30,459 bases of DNA from contig JBEIHC010000023.1 in the NCBI GenBank assembly GCA_040381555.1, positions 1 to 30,459 on the forward strand. Direction: 5' to 3'. This DNA comes from CANHCC01 sp040381555 (GTDB lineage: Bacteria > Bacteroidota > Bacteroidia > J057 > RFSG01). Made by a program: the position numbers and the translations under genes. This document shows positions 8,308 to 16,514 of the stretch, piece by piece; within the stretch, counting starts at the first letter, position 1, and every line of letters starts with the position of its first letter. The notes under the pieces were generated by a model. The model did not search any database and was not told the DNA's origin. It saw only the letters and a program-made list of their open reading frames with translations.

Positions 8308-10050
8308 TTAACTATGCTGAACTTCACTAGCTGATTCCACCCACTTGTGAACAGCATCCCTACCGGGAGGGGTAAGCCCAAATTTTCCTTTTTTATTTGC
8401 CCCGCAAATTTCGTTAAAAAGTTTGTTGGGATTGTAGCCTTTTAGGTCATCTGGGTAATTTAAACCCATAAACTGTAAAACTTTCATCCAATCTGCCGGA
8501 ATTGTTCCCTCATTCTCCCCTTCCGCTGCGGTTGAAAGTGTACTTTCTGGCTTCATTTGAGGGAAAAACAATACATCCTGAATCGATGCAGAATTGGTCA
8601 TCATCATACACAAACGATCAATCCCAATTCCAAGACCTGCAGTCGGTGGCATACCAAACTCTATAGATCGCAAGAAGTCTTCATCCATTACCATCGCTTC
8701 TTCATCCCCTCTTTTTCCCAACTCCAATTGCTCTTGAAATCTTTGTCTCTGGTCAATTGGGTCATTCAATTCACTGAAAGCATTGCAAAGCTCTTTGCCA
8801 TTACAAATAGCTTCAAACCGCTCCACAAACCCAGGTTTGCTGCGATGCGATTTTGCCAAAGGACTCATTTCTACTGGGTAATCCATAATGAAGGTAGGTT
8901 GAATCAAAAAGGGTTCAACTTTAGCCCCAAATATTTCATCAATGATTTTGGCTTTGCCCATTTCGGGGCCAAGTTCAATTCCATGGGCACTTGCAGCTTG
9001 TCTAAGACCTGCTTCGTCCAATGCATCAATATTTATTCCGGTAAATTCTTCAATCGCTCCTGTCATGGTCAGACGCTTCCACGGTCTTCGAAAATTCAAC
9101 ACATGATCACCGCATTGTACCTCAGGTTTTCCATGCAGGGCAATGGCAACCTGCTCAATCATTTCTTCTACCAAATCCATCATCCACAAGTAGTCTTTGT
9201 AGGCTACATAGAGTTCTATCTGAGTGAATTCCGGATTGTGAAAGCGCGACATCCCTTCGTTTCGGAAGTCTTTGGAGAATTCATATACTCCGTCAAAGCC
9301 CCCTACAATAAGCCGCTTTAAGTATAATTCATTGGCTATCCGAAGATAGAGCGGCATTCCCAAAGTATTGTGGTAGGTCTTAAATGGTCTTGCTGCCGCA
9401 CCTCCATAAATAGGCTGGAGGATGGGCGTTTCCACTTCTAGATATCCTTTCTCATTCAAGTAATTGCGGATGGTGTTCACCAGCCGGGTTCTTTTTATAA
9501 AGGTCTCCTTGATTTGAGGGTTTACAACCAAATCGACATACCGCATTCTGTAGCGTTGTTCCTGGTCAGAAAAAGCATCGTAAACAACTCCATCTTTTTC
9601 TTTGGCAATAGGCAGTGGTCTTAGCGCTTTTGAGAGAAGGGTGATTGATTTTACCCTGACGGAAATTTCTCCAGTCTGTGTTCTGAAAACACTCCCTTGA
9701 ACCCCAATTATATCTCCGAGGGAAATAAGCTTTTTAAAAAAATCATCGTATAAAAAGGTAGAATCCGGGGGGCAAATTTCTTCCCGATTAATATATACCT
9801 GGATTTTTCCCGAGGAATCTTGTAATTGAACAAAGGAAGCTTTACCCATTACTCGGCGTGTCATCACTCGACCCGCCAGGATGACAGTGTCATAATTTTC
9901 AGGATGTAGCTCAAATCCTTCTAGAATGTCTTTGCTACTGTGACTGATAGGGAAAAGCTCAGAAGGATAGGGATTAATGCCATGCTTGAGGAGCTCTTGT
10001 AATTCACCTCTTCTGACCTGTTCCTGATCATTTAATACGGGTTCACTCAT
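8308..10050 (-). CDS. lysS: Lysyl-tRNA synthetase, class II
   Basis: A 580-residue class IIb aminoacyl-tRNA synthetase that charges tRNA-Lys in the cytoplasm. It has an N-terminal OB-fold anticodon-binding domain (about residues 45-170, with ...VILAGRVMTRRVMGKASF...). The catalytic core follows, with motif 2 (ELYLKRLIVGGFDGVYEFSK then FRNEG) and motif 3 (GLGIGIDRLCM). About 80 residues follow the usual C-terminal end of the E. coli enzyme; a similar tail is typical of Bacteroidota LysRS. The frame opens nine codons earlier (10077), but that ATG overlaps the TAACTTTG promoter element, so ATG 10050 is used. The DUF349 gene follows closely. Confidence 0.95.
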   Translation of the reverse strand: MSEPVLNDQEQVRRGELQELLKHGINPYPSELFPISHSSKDILEGFELHPENYDTVILAGRVMTRRVMGKASFVQLQDSSGKIQVYINREEICPPDSTFLYDDFFKKLISLGDIIGVQGSVFRTQTGEISVRVKSITLLSKALRPLPIAKEKDGVVYDAFSDQEQRYRMRYVDLVVNPQIKETFIKRTRLVNTIRNYLNEKGYLEVETPILQPIYGGAAARPFKTYHNTLGMPLYLRIANELYLKRLIVGGFDGVYEFSKDFRNEGMSRFHNPEFTQIELYVAYKDYLWMMDLVEEMIEQVAIALHGKPEVQCGDHVLNFRRPWKRLTMTGAIEEFTGINIDALDEAGLRQAASAHGIELGPEMGKAKIIDEIFGAKVEPFLIQPTFIMDYPVEMSPLAKSHRSKPGFVERFEAICNGKELCNAFSELNDPIDQRQRFQEQLELGKRGDEEAMVMDEDFLRSIEFGMPPTAGLGIGIDRLCMMMTNSASIQDVLFFPQMKPESTLSTAAEGENEGTIPADWMKVLQFMGLNYPDDLKGYNPNKLFNEICGANKKGKFGLTPPGRDAVHKWVESASEVQHS

Positions 10051-10074
10051 TTTGATTTTTCCACTACGAAAGGG

Positions 10075-10082
10075 CAAAGTTA
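10075..10082 (-). promoter_or_regulatory. Bacteroidota -7 promoter element of lysS
   Basis: Reads TAACTTTG on the minus strand, a full match to TAnnTTTG. The expected transcript start is near 10070, giving a leader of about 20 nt to the ATG at 10050. No clear TTG was found at the -33 position. The element overlaps the alternative upstream start codon and so decides the lysS start. Confidence 0.55.
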
Positions 10083-10127
10083 AGCAAAAGGATGCCTGCT
10101 TTAGCGGAAATTTGATTGGAAGCCTGC

Positions 10128-10161
10128 TTAGATGCTAACCCCTGTTAGATGCTAAGCCCTG
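10128..10161. repeat. 17-bp tandem duplication upstream of lysS
   Basis: Two adjacent 17-bp copies, TTAGATGCTAACCCCTG (10128-10144) and TTAGATGCTAAGCCCTG (10145-10161), differ at one base. They lie about 45-85 bp upstream of the lysS -7 element, in non-coding DNA. Function is unknown; a tandem operator or a slippage product are both possible. Confidence 0.85.
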
Positions 10162-10686
10162 TTTTGGGTAGGGGAGTTTTTTAATTAATTGAAAATCAAT
10201 ATTTAATCGACATGTTTGTTTGGGCGAAATATAAAATTCCTTCCCCAAACGCTCAATTAATTCCTCAGATTCAGCCATTACATCCAAAGTTCATTCGGTC
10301 AATTTCTCGCAAAGTTGTCAGTTCAAATAGACTCACATTCACTGGAACCTATTGCTATTTTGAAACTTTTCCAGGCTGTTATTCCTATGAATGCCGATAC
10401 TGGGTATTCATTCCTTGTTCATGCACCGCCGGCTATTGGCTTCAGTATGTGCATCTTAAATTATACTATCGCACTAAATCCACTAATAAAACTTCAGGTA
10501 CTTGGTATATTGGACTGATATCAAATAATTGGTAGCATGCTGAAGCGATGAACTCAATTTACAGTATGCCTAATCATAATTTCGGGCGTTTTTTGAAGCT
10601 TCTGCCCCTTTAGAACCGACAATTCTGGCTGCTAAAGTAATGCTTTCTCATTCTAGGAAGGGTCAACCCGAAGTTACCGGACTATT
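10162..10686. other. Gene-poor stretch, no supportable gene
   Basis: I see no convincing gene here. Two overlapping plus-strand open frames exist: one from ATG 10212 to 10535 (107 codons) and one from 10261 to 10518 with no ATG near its beginning. Neither resembles a family I know, and neither has a promoter or ribosome-binding context. A further plus-strand frame from about 10586 reads protein-like for some 40 codons before a stop near 10699. The stretch could be decayed coding sequence or plain intergenic DNA. Confidence 0.55.
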
Positions 10687-10731
10687 CCTCCCTATTATAT
10701 CCTAGGATAATAGCGGAGGCTCCCTCTTTTT
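10687..10731 (+). terminator. Possible rho-independent terminator
   Basis: CCTCC (10687-10691) pairs with GGAGG (10715-10719) and CTATTA (10692-10697) pairs with TAATAG (10708-10713). This gives an 11-bp stem with one bulged base and a 10-nt loop. Seven bases later there is a run of five T (10727-10731). No recognised gene precedes it on the plus strand, so what it would terminate is unclear. Confidence 0.45.
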
Positions 10732-10924
10732 GTGGGGCATGGGGGAAATGGCTCCAGATTTTAGGATTGAGGGTATTTCACACTTCAAGAAAATAATCTT
10801 AGTTGTATTCTGATATCTAGGGGTGAATTTTTGTAAGGGTATTCCGGAAAGTTTAATTGGGTACTTTTTATTATTGGGTGTACTCTGTGGAATACCTTGC
10901 AACAATTTTCCCGAACTTTGCACC
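10732..10924. other. Intergenic region upstream of the SseB-like gene
   Basis: Non-coding stretch between the terminator-like hairpin and the start at 10925. GAACTTTG at 10914-10921 is one base off the Bacteroidota -7 consensus and would give a very short leader. No matching TTG was found at the right distance, so I do not call a promoter. An open frame runs through it from 10823 in frame with the downstream gene. Confidence 0.5.
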
Positions 10925-11359
10925 ATGCAAACGAATCCAAATCTTGACAGTCTGGCAAACGAACTGATGCAGCGACCTTCAGATGCTGCATTTGAGGCCT
11001 TATGGAAAGAAGTGTTTCAACTACCAACCTGGTATTTTCTCGCGAGGAAAGTTCAGCCTACAGTCGAGCCCTTTTTTGCCCTCATAGACAACAAACCCTG
11101 GCTCTGCATCTTTTCAGACCCAGATCGTTTGTATCAATTTGCCACTTTGCAAGGAATTGCTCAGTTTCCAGGGCAAGAGGTAGATGTGTTTTCTTTGGAC
11201 AGTGTAAAGGGTTTTGCTTATGCCTTGCAATATTTAAAAACAGATATTCATGGAGTATGGTTTGATTTGCCTCAAGGTTTTAATGCACCTCTAGTCACTT
11301 TTAGGGATATTGGACTCTATTTAGGGACAAAATATATTGGCACAGATAGTATATCCTAA
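10925..11359 (+). CDS. Small SseB-like protein
   Basis: A 144-residue soluble protein. The middle (about residues 40-140) follows the layout of the SseB N-terminal domain (PF07179): 'ALIDNKPWLCIFSDPDRL', then a 'VFSLDS' segment followed by helix, then 'GVWFDLPQG'. SseB-type domains are small alpha/beta modules of unclear function; the match is by eye and moderate. The frame is open from 10823, but ATG 10925 is preferred because the upstream extension is hydrophobic and unlike the family, and the near-promoter GAACTTTG sits just before it. The stop is two bases from the GlcD-type gene, so they are probably one operon. Confidence 0.6.
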   Translation: MQTNPNLDSLANELMQRPSDAAFEALWKEVFQLPTWYFLARKVQPTVEPFFALIDNKPWLCIFSDPDRLYQFATLQGIAQFPGQEVDVFSLDSVKGFAYALQYLKTDIHGVWFDLPQGFNAPLVTFRDIGLYLGTKYIGTDSIS

Positions 11360-11361
11360 GA

Positions 11362-12771
11362 ATGGTAGGTCTGTCAAGAGAATTAATAAATAAAATTATT
11401 TACTGTTTAGGAGAAGATCAAGTCTCTGTGGATGCAGGTGTTTTGGAGGACTACAGCCATGATTATACAGAAGATTTGAAGTTTACTCCAGCTGTAGTAG
11501 TTTTTCCTCGCAATACGAGTGAAGTTGCCCGCATTGCTGCTTTTTGTTTTGAGAATAAAATTCCTTTAACTCCAGCAGGTGCGCGCACTGGATTGAGCGG
11601 GGGAATGCTTCCTGTCAAAGGAGGCGTTGTACTTTCTACCTCTCGCCTCAATCAAATTCTTGAGATTGATGAACGGAATTTACAGGTGCGGGTACAGCCA
11701 GGGGTAATCACTCAGGTTCTTCAGGAAACGGTTGAAGCCTTGGGCTTGTATTATCCTCCGGATCCTTCCTCCAGAGGCTCTTGTTTTATCGGCGGAAATG
11801 TTGCAGAATCTGCAGGCGGAATCCGAGCGGTTAAATATGGATTAACCCGAGATTTCGTCCTTTCTTTGGAAGCTGTATTGATGGATGGAAGCGTAATTCG
11901 AACAGGTGCCCGGGTGTTGAAGAATTCTACCGGGTACAATCTAACCCAATTGTTGATCGGCTCCGAGGGTACTCTAGCTATAATCACGGAAATTGTACTG
12001 AAATTGATTCCCAAGCCTTTATTTTCCTTGGTGTTACAGGTGCCGTTCAATAGTGCTGAAAAAGCTTGCGAGGCCGTCTCTCAGGTTTTTCGCGCTGGTA
12101 TCACACCTTCGGCTCTGGAGTTCATGGAAAGAGAAGCCATCCGATTTGGCTGCCATTTTTTGGGAATGAAAGATACTCTTCCTGACTCTGTTCAAGCCGT
12201 TTTGTTGATAGAATTAGATGGCAATTACCTAGAGAATCTTTATACCGATGCAGAGAAAGTTTCTGAGGTCGTGGAGAAATTAGATGCAGGCGAAATACTA
12301 TTGGCAAGTTCTCAAGAAGAACAGAACCAATTGTTTCGGGTGCGTCGATGTCTGGGCGAAGCCGTAAAAGGTACCACTATCTATAAAGAGGAGGATGCCG
12401 TAGTTCCCAGAGCTGAACTGCCCATACTGCTCAACAAAGTGAAAGAAGTCGGCAATCGATATGGATTTTCATCTGTTTGTTATGGACATGCCGGGGATGG
12501 GAATTTGCATATCAATATTATTAAAACACCTGATTTGAGTCAGGACCATTGGGAAATAGAAATTCCCAAAGCTATTCGGGAGATTTTTGAAACGACCGTT
12601 GCCTTAGGAGGTACTTTGTCGGGCGAACACGGCATTGGTTGGGTACAGAAAAATTATATGGATATCGCTTTTTCTATGAAAGAATTGATGTTAATGCGTA
12701 AAATCAAACAGGTATTTGATCCAGAAGAATTATTGAATCCAGGGAAGATTTTTCCAGACAGAAGTTCCTAA
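11362..12771 (+). CDS. FAD-linked oxidase, GlcD/D-lactate dehydrogenase type
   Basis: A 469-residue flavoprotein of the VAO/PCMH family. The FAD-binding half shows PAGARTGLSGG (71-81) and PDPSSRGSCFIGGN (133-146) followed by AESAGG. The substrate half ends with C373-Y-G-H-A-G-D-G-N-L-H and GEHGIG (421-426), typical of GlcD, D-lactate dehydrogenase and D-2-hydroxyglutarate dehydrogenase. It oxidises a D-2-hydroxy acid to the 2-oxo acid; which acid cannot be told from sequence. No GlcE or GlcF partner gene is nearby, and there is no iron-sulphur domain in this protein, so the single-subunit lactate/hydroxyglutarate type is more likely than the three-part glycolate oxidase. Full length. Confidence 0.9.
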   Translation: MVGLSRELINKIIYCLGEDQVSVDAGVLEDYSHDYTEDLKFTPAVVVFPRNTSEVARIAAFCFENKIPLTPAGARTGLSGGMLPVKGGVVLSTSRLNQILEIDERNLQVRVQPGVITQVLQETVEALGLYYPPDPSSRGSCFIGGNVAESAGGIRAVKYGLTRDFVLSLEAVLMDGSVIRTGARVLKNSTGYNLTQLLIGSEGTLAIITEIVLKLIPKPLFSLVLQVPFNSAEKACEAVSQVFRAGITPSALEFMEREAIRFGCHFLGMKDTLPDSVQAVLLIELDGNYLENLYTDAEKVSEVVEKLDAGEILLASSQEEQNQLFRVRRCLGEAVKGTTIYKEEDAVVPRAELPILLNKVKEVGNRYGFSSVCYGHAGDGNLHINIIKTPDLSQDHWEIEIPKAIREIFETTVALGGTLSGEHGIGWVQKNYMDIAFSMKELMLMRKIKQVFDPEELLNPGKIFPDRSS

Positions 12772-12774
12772 ATC

Positions 12775-12828
12775 TGGGAAAAATCCTGCGTAAATAAGCA
12801 GTTTCCTATTAAAACGAGGCTTTTCCCA
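12775..12828. other. Inverted repeat between the GlcD-type gene and gatB
   Basis: TGGGAAAA (12775-12782) is repeated inverted as TTTTCCCA (12821-12828), enclosing a small CTGC/GCAG stem (12786-12801). It could be a weak transcription end for the gene before it, but there is no T-run after it. Confidence 0.3.
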
Positions 12829-12885
12829 AATTATCCATTCCGAAATAGCTTCCTTTTTGTAATTTTATCTTTAATTTAATCTTAC

Positions 12886-14331
12886 ATGTCAGAATACAAG
12901 GCTGTAATAGGGCTAGAGATTCATGCTCAGCTCCTTACCCAATCTAAAATATTTTCCAAAGACTCTGCGGCTTATGGAGGAGAACCCAATCATTATATTT
13001 CTCCGGTATCCCTCGGGTTGCCAGGTACCTTGCCGGTGGTCAATGAATCTTGTGTTCAGCATGCAGTGCTGACAGGATTAGCATTGGGTTGTCAAATTAC
13101 CCGTGAGAATCTTTTTGCACGCAAGAATTATTTCTATGCAGATCTTCCTAAAGGCTATCAAGTTTCTCAGGACAAGACCCCTATCTGCACCGCCGGTGGG
13201 GTGAAAATTCGTACTGCCGATGGAAAGGAGAAATGGGTGCGCATTCACAGAATTCACATGGAGGAGGATTCAGGCAAGAGTATTCACGATCAGGATCCTT
13301 TTCACACTCTGATAGACTTGAATCGTGCAGGAGTGGGATTAATTGAAATTGTCTCAGAGGCGGATATTGAAAATTCTGATGAAGCAATGGCCTACCTGAC
13401 CGAAATTCGAAAGGTTGTTCGGTATATTGGTATCTGCGACGGAAACATGGAAGAGGGCAGCCTAAGATGCGATGCCAATATTTCTGTTATGAAATTGGAT
13501 GCCACAGAGTGGGGGACAAAAGTGGAAGTGAAGAATATGAACTCTATCTCCAATGTGGGTCGGGCTATCAACTTTGAAATTGCCAGGCAAATCGAGCTTC
13601 TGGAAAAAGGAGAATCCATTCGTCAGCAGACCCGCACTTGGGATGCGGGTAAAGGCGCAACCGTATCTATGCGGGATAAAGAATCAGCGCATGATTACCG
13701 ATATTTTCCAGAGCCTGACTTGCCTTTACTGATCATCACGGATGAATACATTCAGGATGTTAAAAGGAAATTGCCCAAACTGCCGCATGAATTATACGAT
13801 GAGTTCACTCGGGAAATGAAACTTCCGGATCAGGATGTGGTAATCTTAACAGAGAATCGTCAGTTTGCAGAATATTTTACCCAATTGGTTGCACAAGGAA
13901 TTGCGCCAAAAGCCGCAGCTAATTGGTGTTTAGGAAGTATTCGATCTTGGTTAAATGCACAGGCATTGTCTATTGACAGCTTTCCAATTTCTCCGGTCGC
14001 CCTTGCGCCAATCATACAATTAGTGGAAAATGGGAAAGTCAGTATTACTATTGCTCGGGAGAAATTATTGCCCCTAATGCTGGAGAATCCTGCCGCGAAT
14101 CCTGCTCAACTTGCGGAACAAGAAGGCTGGATTTTGGCAGAAGCAGGCGATGAATTGGCTGCATTAATTCAAGAAATAGTAGCGAAATTTCCTGCAAAAG
14201 TTCAAGAGTATCAAAGTGGAAAAATAGGTCTGCTCGGTTTTTTTGTCGGACAGGTCATGCAAGCCAGTGCGGGCAAATATGATCCCAAAGTGATTAATCA
14301 AAAAGTAAGTCAATTTTTAGCTGCAGAGTAA
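12886..14331 (+). CDS. gatB: Asp-tRNA(Asn)/Glu-tRNA(Gln) amidotransferase subunit B
   Basis: A 481-residue protein that binds misacylated Glu-tRNA(Gln) or Asp-tRNA(Asn), phosphorylates the acyl group and receives ammonia from GatA. N-terminal cradle motifs are 'AVIGLEIHAQL' (about 5-15), 'GLPGTLPVVN' and 'HDYRYFPEPDLP' near residue 265-276. The helical and C-terminal YqeY-like domain occupies about 290-480 and ends with 'GLLGFFVGQVMQASAGKYDP'. Length is normal for GatB. The partners gatA and gatC are not in this window. One base separates its stop from the TlpA-like gene, implying a shared transcript with an unrelated envelope gene. Confidence 0.96.
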   Translation: MSEYKAVIGLEIHAQLLTQSKIFSKDSAAYGGEPNHYISPVSLGLPGTLPVVNESCVQHAVLTGLALGCQITRENLFARKNYFYADLPKGYQVSQDKTPICTAGGVKIRTADGKEKWVRIHRIHMEEDSGKSIHDQDPFHTLIDLNRAGVGLIEIVSEADIENSDEAMAYLTEIRKVVRYIGICDGNMEEGSLRCDANISVMKLDATEWGTKVEVKNMNSISNVGRAINFEIARQIELLEKGESIRQQTRTWDAGKGATVSMRDKESAHDYRYFPEPDLPLLIITDEYIQDVKRKLPKLPHELYDEFTREMKLPDQDVVILTENRQFAEYFTQLVAQGIAPKAAANWCLGSIRSWLNAQALSIDSFPISPVALAPIIQLVENGKVSITIAREKLLPLMLENPAANPAQLAEQEGWILAEAGDELAALIQEIVAKFPAKVQEYQSGKIGLLGFFVGQVMQASAGKYDPKVINQKVSQFLAAE

Positions 14332-14332
14332 T

Positions 14333-15733
14333 ATGAAATATATGGTTCGTTTTGTTTGGTTGTTCGCTCTTGTTTTGCCTGCCTGTATTTCTGGCGCAGG
14401 GGGGAGTGGGAAAATTCGTGTTTGGGGAGAATTGAAAGGTCTTCAAAGAGATTCTATCTTCGTTTATCGGATTTTAGGTAATGAAATGCTTCCTTTAGCT
14501 GCCGCAGCTCAGAAGGATGGTAAGTTCGAATTAAGTGTGAATGTACCTGGGACTGGATTGTATTTCTTGGGTCCAGATCAAACCTATGGAACTTTGATTT
14601 TATTGGGTGATGAGGCAGAAGTGGAGGTAAGAGGAGAAGCTAATATGATTAACAATGCTCAATTGATTTCTCCGGGCAATGAGGCCATGCGCAAATTCAC
14701 GGAGCAAGCATTTACCCGAAATAATAAAATGCAAAATCTGACTCAGCAGTTGTTTTATGCCAAGCAATCTTCTCCTGATAAAGTGGTTGGCATTGAGGTG
14801 CAACTTGCTGCTCAGACCGACGAGAATTTGAAGTGGTTGGATTCAGTCTCAAAAGGCTCTGATTTTTCTGCGAAGTTGGCTCCTTATTTTATGTATCGCC
14901 CATTTACTGGGGAAGTGGCAAAAAAGTATGCGAGTGAAATTGAATTTTATAAGGAAGAAAATCTAAACTTTATCAATTTTAATGATGAGACCCTTCCTTT
15001 CGTTCCCTATTTTGCTGCGAATGTGGCTCAATATTTTGAGTCTTTAGCAGGGAATGGCATCTCTTCCGCAGAAATAACGAAAAAATTTACTCAGTATTGG
15101 TCGAAAATTGATGCTAAAAATAAAGGCATTCAGGAGGTATATCAAATTGCTGCCTTGACAGGCCTGAGCAATGGAAATCCGGTACCTGCAAATCCTGATG
15201 CCTATCTATCTGTATTTGAACTGTACAAAAAAAACAGCCCCAATGATGCCAAGATGAGTTTCTGGACTCAAAAAGCCGATGTTTTGTTAGGGGAAAAGAA
15301 AAAGGCAGCTGCTTTTTCGGAAGGTGCTGAAGCATTGGATTTTCGCTTACCAGATCCGAATGGCAATATGATTGCGCTTTCCGATTTGAGAGGTAAGGTT
15401 GTTTTGGTTGATTTTTGGGCGAGCTGGTGCGGGCCCTGCCGTATGGAAAATCCGAATGTGGTAAGGATGTATGCCAAATACAAAGACAAGGGTTTTGAAA
15501 TATTAGGGGTGAGTCTTGATAAGGAAAAACAAGCTTGGCTTCAGGCAATTCAACAGGATGGATTAACATGGAAACATGTATCTGATTTGAAATATTGGCA
15601 GTGTGAGGCAGCCCGTTTGTATAATGTAACAGGTATTCCCATGACTTTTCTGATTGGTAAGGATGGGAAGATTATTGGTAAGAATCTTCGAGGACCCGCT
15701 CTAGAAAATAAATTGAAAGAATTGTTTAATTAA
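14333..15733 (+). CDS. TlpA-like thioredoxin lipoprotein with DUF4369-type N-terminus
   Basis: A 466-residue predicted periplasmic lipoprotein: signal segment residues 6-17 and lipobox L-P-A-C18. The N-terminal ~100 residues have the DUF4369 pattern (a beta-rich domain with '...GLQRDSIFVYRI...GKFELSV'). A helical middle follows, and a TlpA/AhpC-like thioredoxin domain occupies about 335-466. The active site is W365-C366-G-P-C369 in 'FWASWCGPCRMENP', with the cis-proline loop GIPMTFLI. Such Bacteroidota proteins are membrane-anchored thiol-disulfide reductases; the client is unknown. It follows gatB by one base. Confidence 0.88.
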   Translation: MKYMVRFVWLFALVLPACISGAGGSGKIRVWGELKGLQRDSIFVYRILGNEMLPLAAAAQKDGKFELSVNVPGTGLYFLGPDQTYGTLILLGDEAEVEVRGEANMINNAQLISPGNEAMRKFTEQAFTRNNKMQNLTQQLFYAKQSSPDKVVGIEVQLAAQTDENLKWLDSVSKGSDFSAKLAPYFMYRPFTGEVAKKYASEIEFYKEENLNFINFNDETLPFVPYFAANVAQYFESLAGNGISSAEITKKFTQYWSKIDAKNKGIQEVYQIAALTGLSNGNPVPANPDAYLSVFELYKKNSPNDAKMSFWTQKADVLLGEKKKAAAFSEGAEALDFRLPDPNGNMIALSDLRGKVVLVDFWASWCGPCRMENPNVVRMYAKYKDKGFEILGVSLDKEKQAWLQAIQQDGLTWKHVSDLKYWQCEAARLYNVTGIPMTFLIGKDGKIIGKNLRGPALENKLKELFN

Positions 15734-15777
15734 GGTTTTCTTAATGTAGAGCAAATATTTACTCGGGTATCTTTTCC

Positions 15778-15785
15778 TAATTTTG
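15778..15785 (+). promoter_or_regulatory. Bacteroidota -7 promoter element of the two-component operon
   Basis: TAATTTTG is a full match to TAnnTTTG, 34 bases before the response regulator ATG (leader of about 30 nt). No TTG at -33 is present. It is the first such element after the TlpA-like gene and would start the four-gene operon 15820-18975. Confidence 0.55.
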
Positions 15786-15819
15786 CTCCATCAATCCTTA
15801 CATTCTTAAAATTCCGGTT

Positions 15820-16509
15820 ATGATACAGAAACAAATTATTTTAATCGTTGATGATGAAAAGGATATATTGGATTTGCTGGAATACAATCTATTAAAGGAA
15901 GGATACCAAGTACTGAAAGCCTCCGATGGGGAAGAAGCGCTGAATATTGTTCGGAATAACTCGGTCGATTTAGTGCTCTTAGATATCATGATGCCAAAGT
16001 TAGATGGTATCGAAACCTGTCGTAGGTTGAGGGAAATGCCTGAAGGAAAGAAAACATACATTGTATTCTTGACCGCTCGTGAGGAAGAATATTCTGAAGT
16101 GGCAGGCTTTGAAGCGGGAGGCGATGATTACATCGCTAAACCCATTAAGCCAAGAATTTTATTGAGCCGAATAAAAGCTATTTTTCGTCGAGGGTTGGAT
16201 CATCAGAATAATCCAGAACAAAGCTTGAAGGTATTGGATTTAGAAATATTACGCGACGAGTATTTGGTTTACAAGAATGGAGTCCCTATCTCTTTGCCAA
16301 AGAAAGAATTTGAATTGCTTTTTTTTCTTGCAGCCAAGCCCGGTAAAGTTTTTCCAAGAGAAACTCTCCTCGAAAATATTTGGGGGTCAGATGTTATGGT
16401 GGTAGACCGCACGATTGATGTACATATTCGCAAACTCCGCGAAAAACTAGGGGATGATTATATTCAAACAATTCGAGGAGTAGGTTATAAGTTCTCTCAG
16501 AATCCATAG
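15820..16509 (+). CDS. OmpR/PhoB-family response regulator
   Basis: A 229-residue DNA-binding response regulator. In the receiver domain (1-120) the acidic pocket D11-D12, phospho-acceptor D55 (in LLLDIMMP minus the first residue), T85 and K107 are all present, so it should be phosphorylated. The winged-helix Trans_reg_C domain (about 135-228) carries the recognition region 'VVDRTIDVHIRKLREKLG' and ends 'IRGVGYKF'. It is followed five bases later by its likely kinase. In Bacteroidota this pairing resembles PhoB-PhoR, but the regulon cannot be read from the sequence and no phosphate genes are nearby. Confidence 0.92.
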   Translation: MIQKQIILIVDDEKDILDLLEYNLLKEGYQVLKASDGEEALNIVRNNSVDLVLLDIMMPKLDGIETCRRLREMPEGKKTYIVFLTAREEEYSEVAGFEAGGDDYIAKPIKPRILLSRIKAIFRRGLDHQNNPEQSLKVLDLEILRDEYLVYKNGVPISLPKKEFELLFFLAAKPGKVFPRETLLENIWGSDVMVVDRTIDVHIRKLREKLGDDYIQTIRGVGYKFSQNP

Positions 16510-16514
16510 TTTAC

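Noticed and set aside
8557..9321. 254-codon open frame on the plus strand
   Set aside because: It lies wholly antisense to lysS, whose product has all class II motifs. The translated frame is rich in His, Phe and Cys without any family resemblance.
10318..10335. tRNA T-loop-like GTTCAAAT
   Set aside because: No acceptor stem, anticodon arm or CCA end can be built around it.
10212..10535. 107-codon frame in the gene-poor stretch
   Set aside because: No promoter or ribosome-binding context, odd composition (many Y, S, T, C) and a second frame overlaps it; not supportable as a gene.
15114..15569. 151-codon minus-strand frame
   Set aside because: Antisense to the TlpA-like gene, whose WCGPC active site is in the same interval.
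15729..15745. ATTAAG/CTTAAT inverted repeat at the TlpA-like stop
   Set aside because: Only six A/T-rich pairs and no T-run; too weak to call a terminator or an operator.
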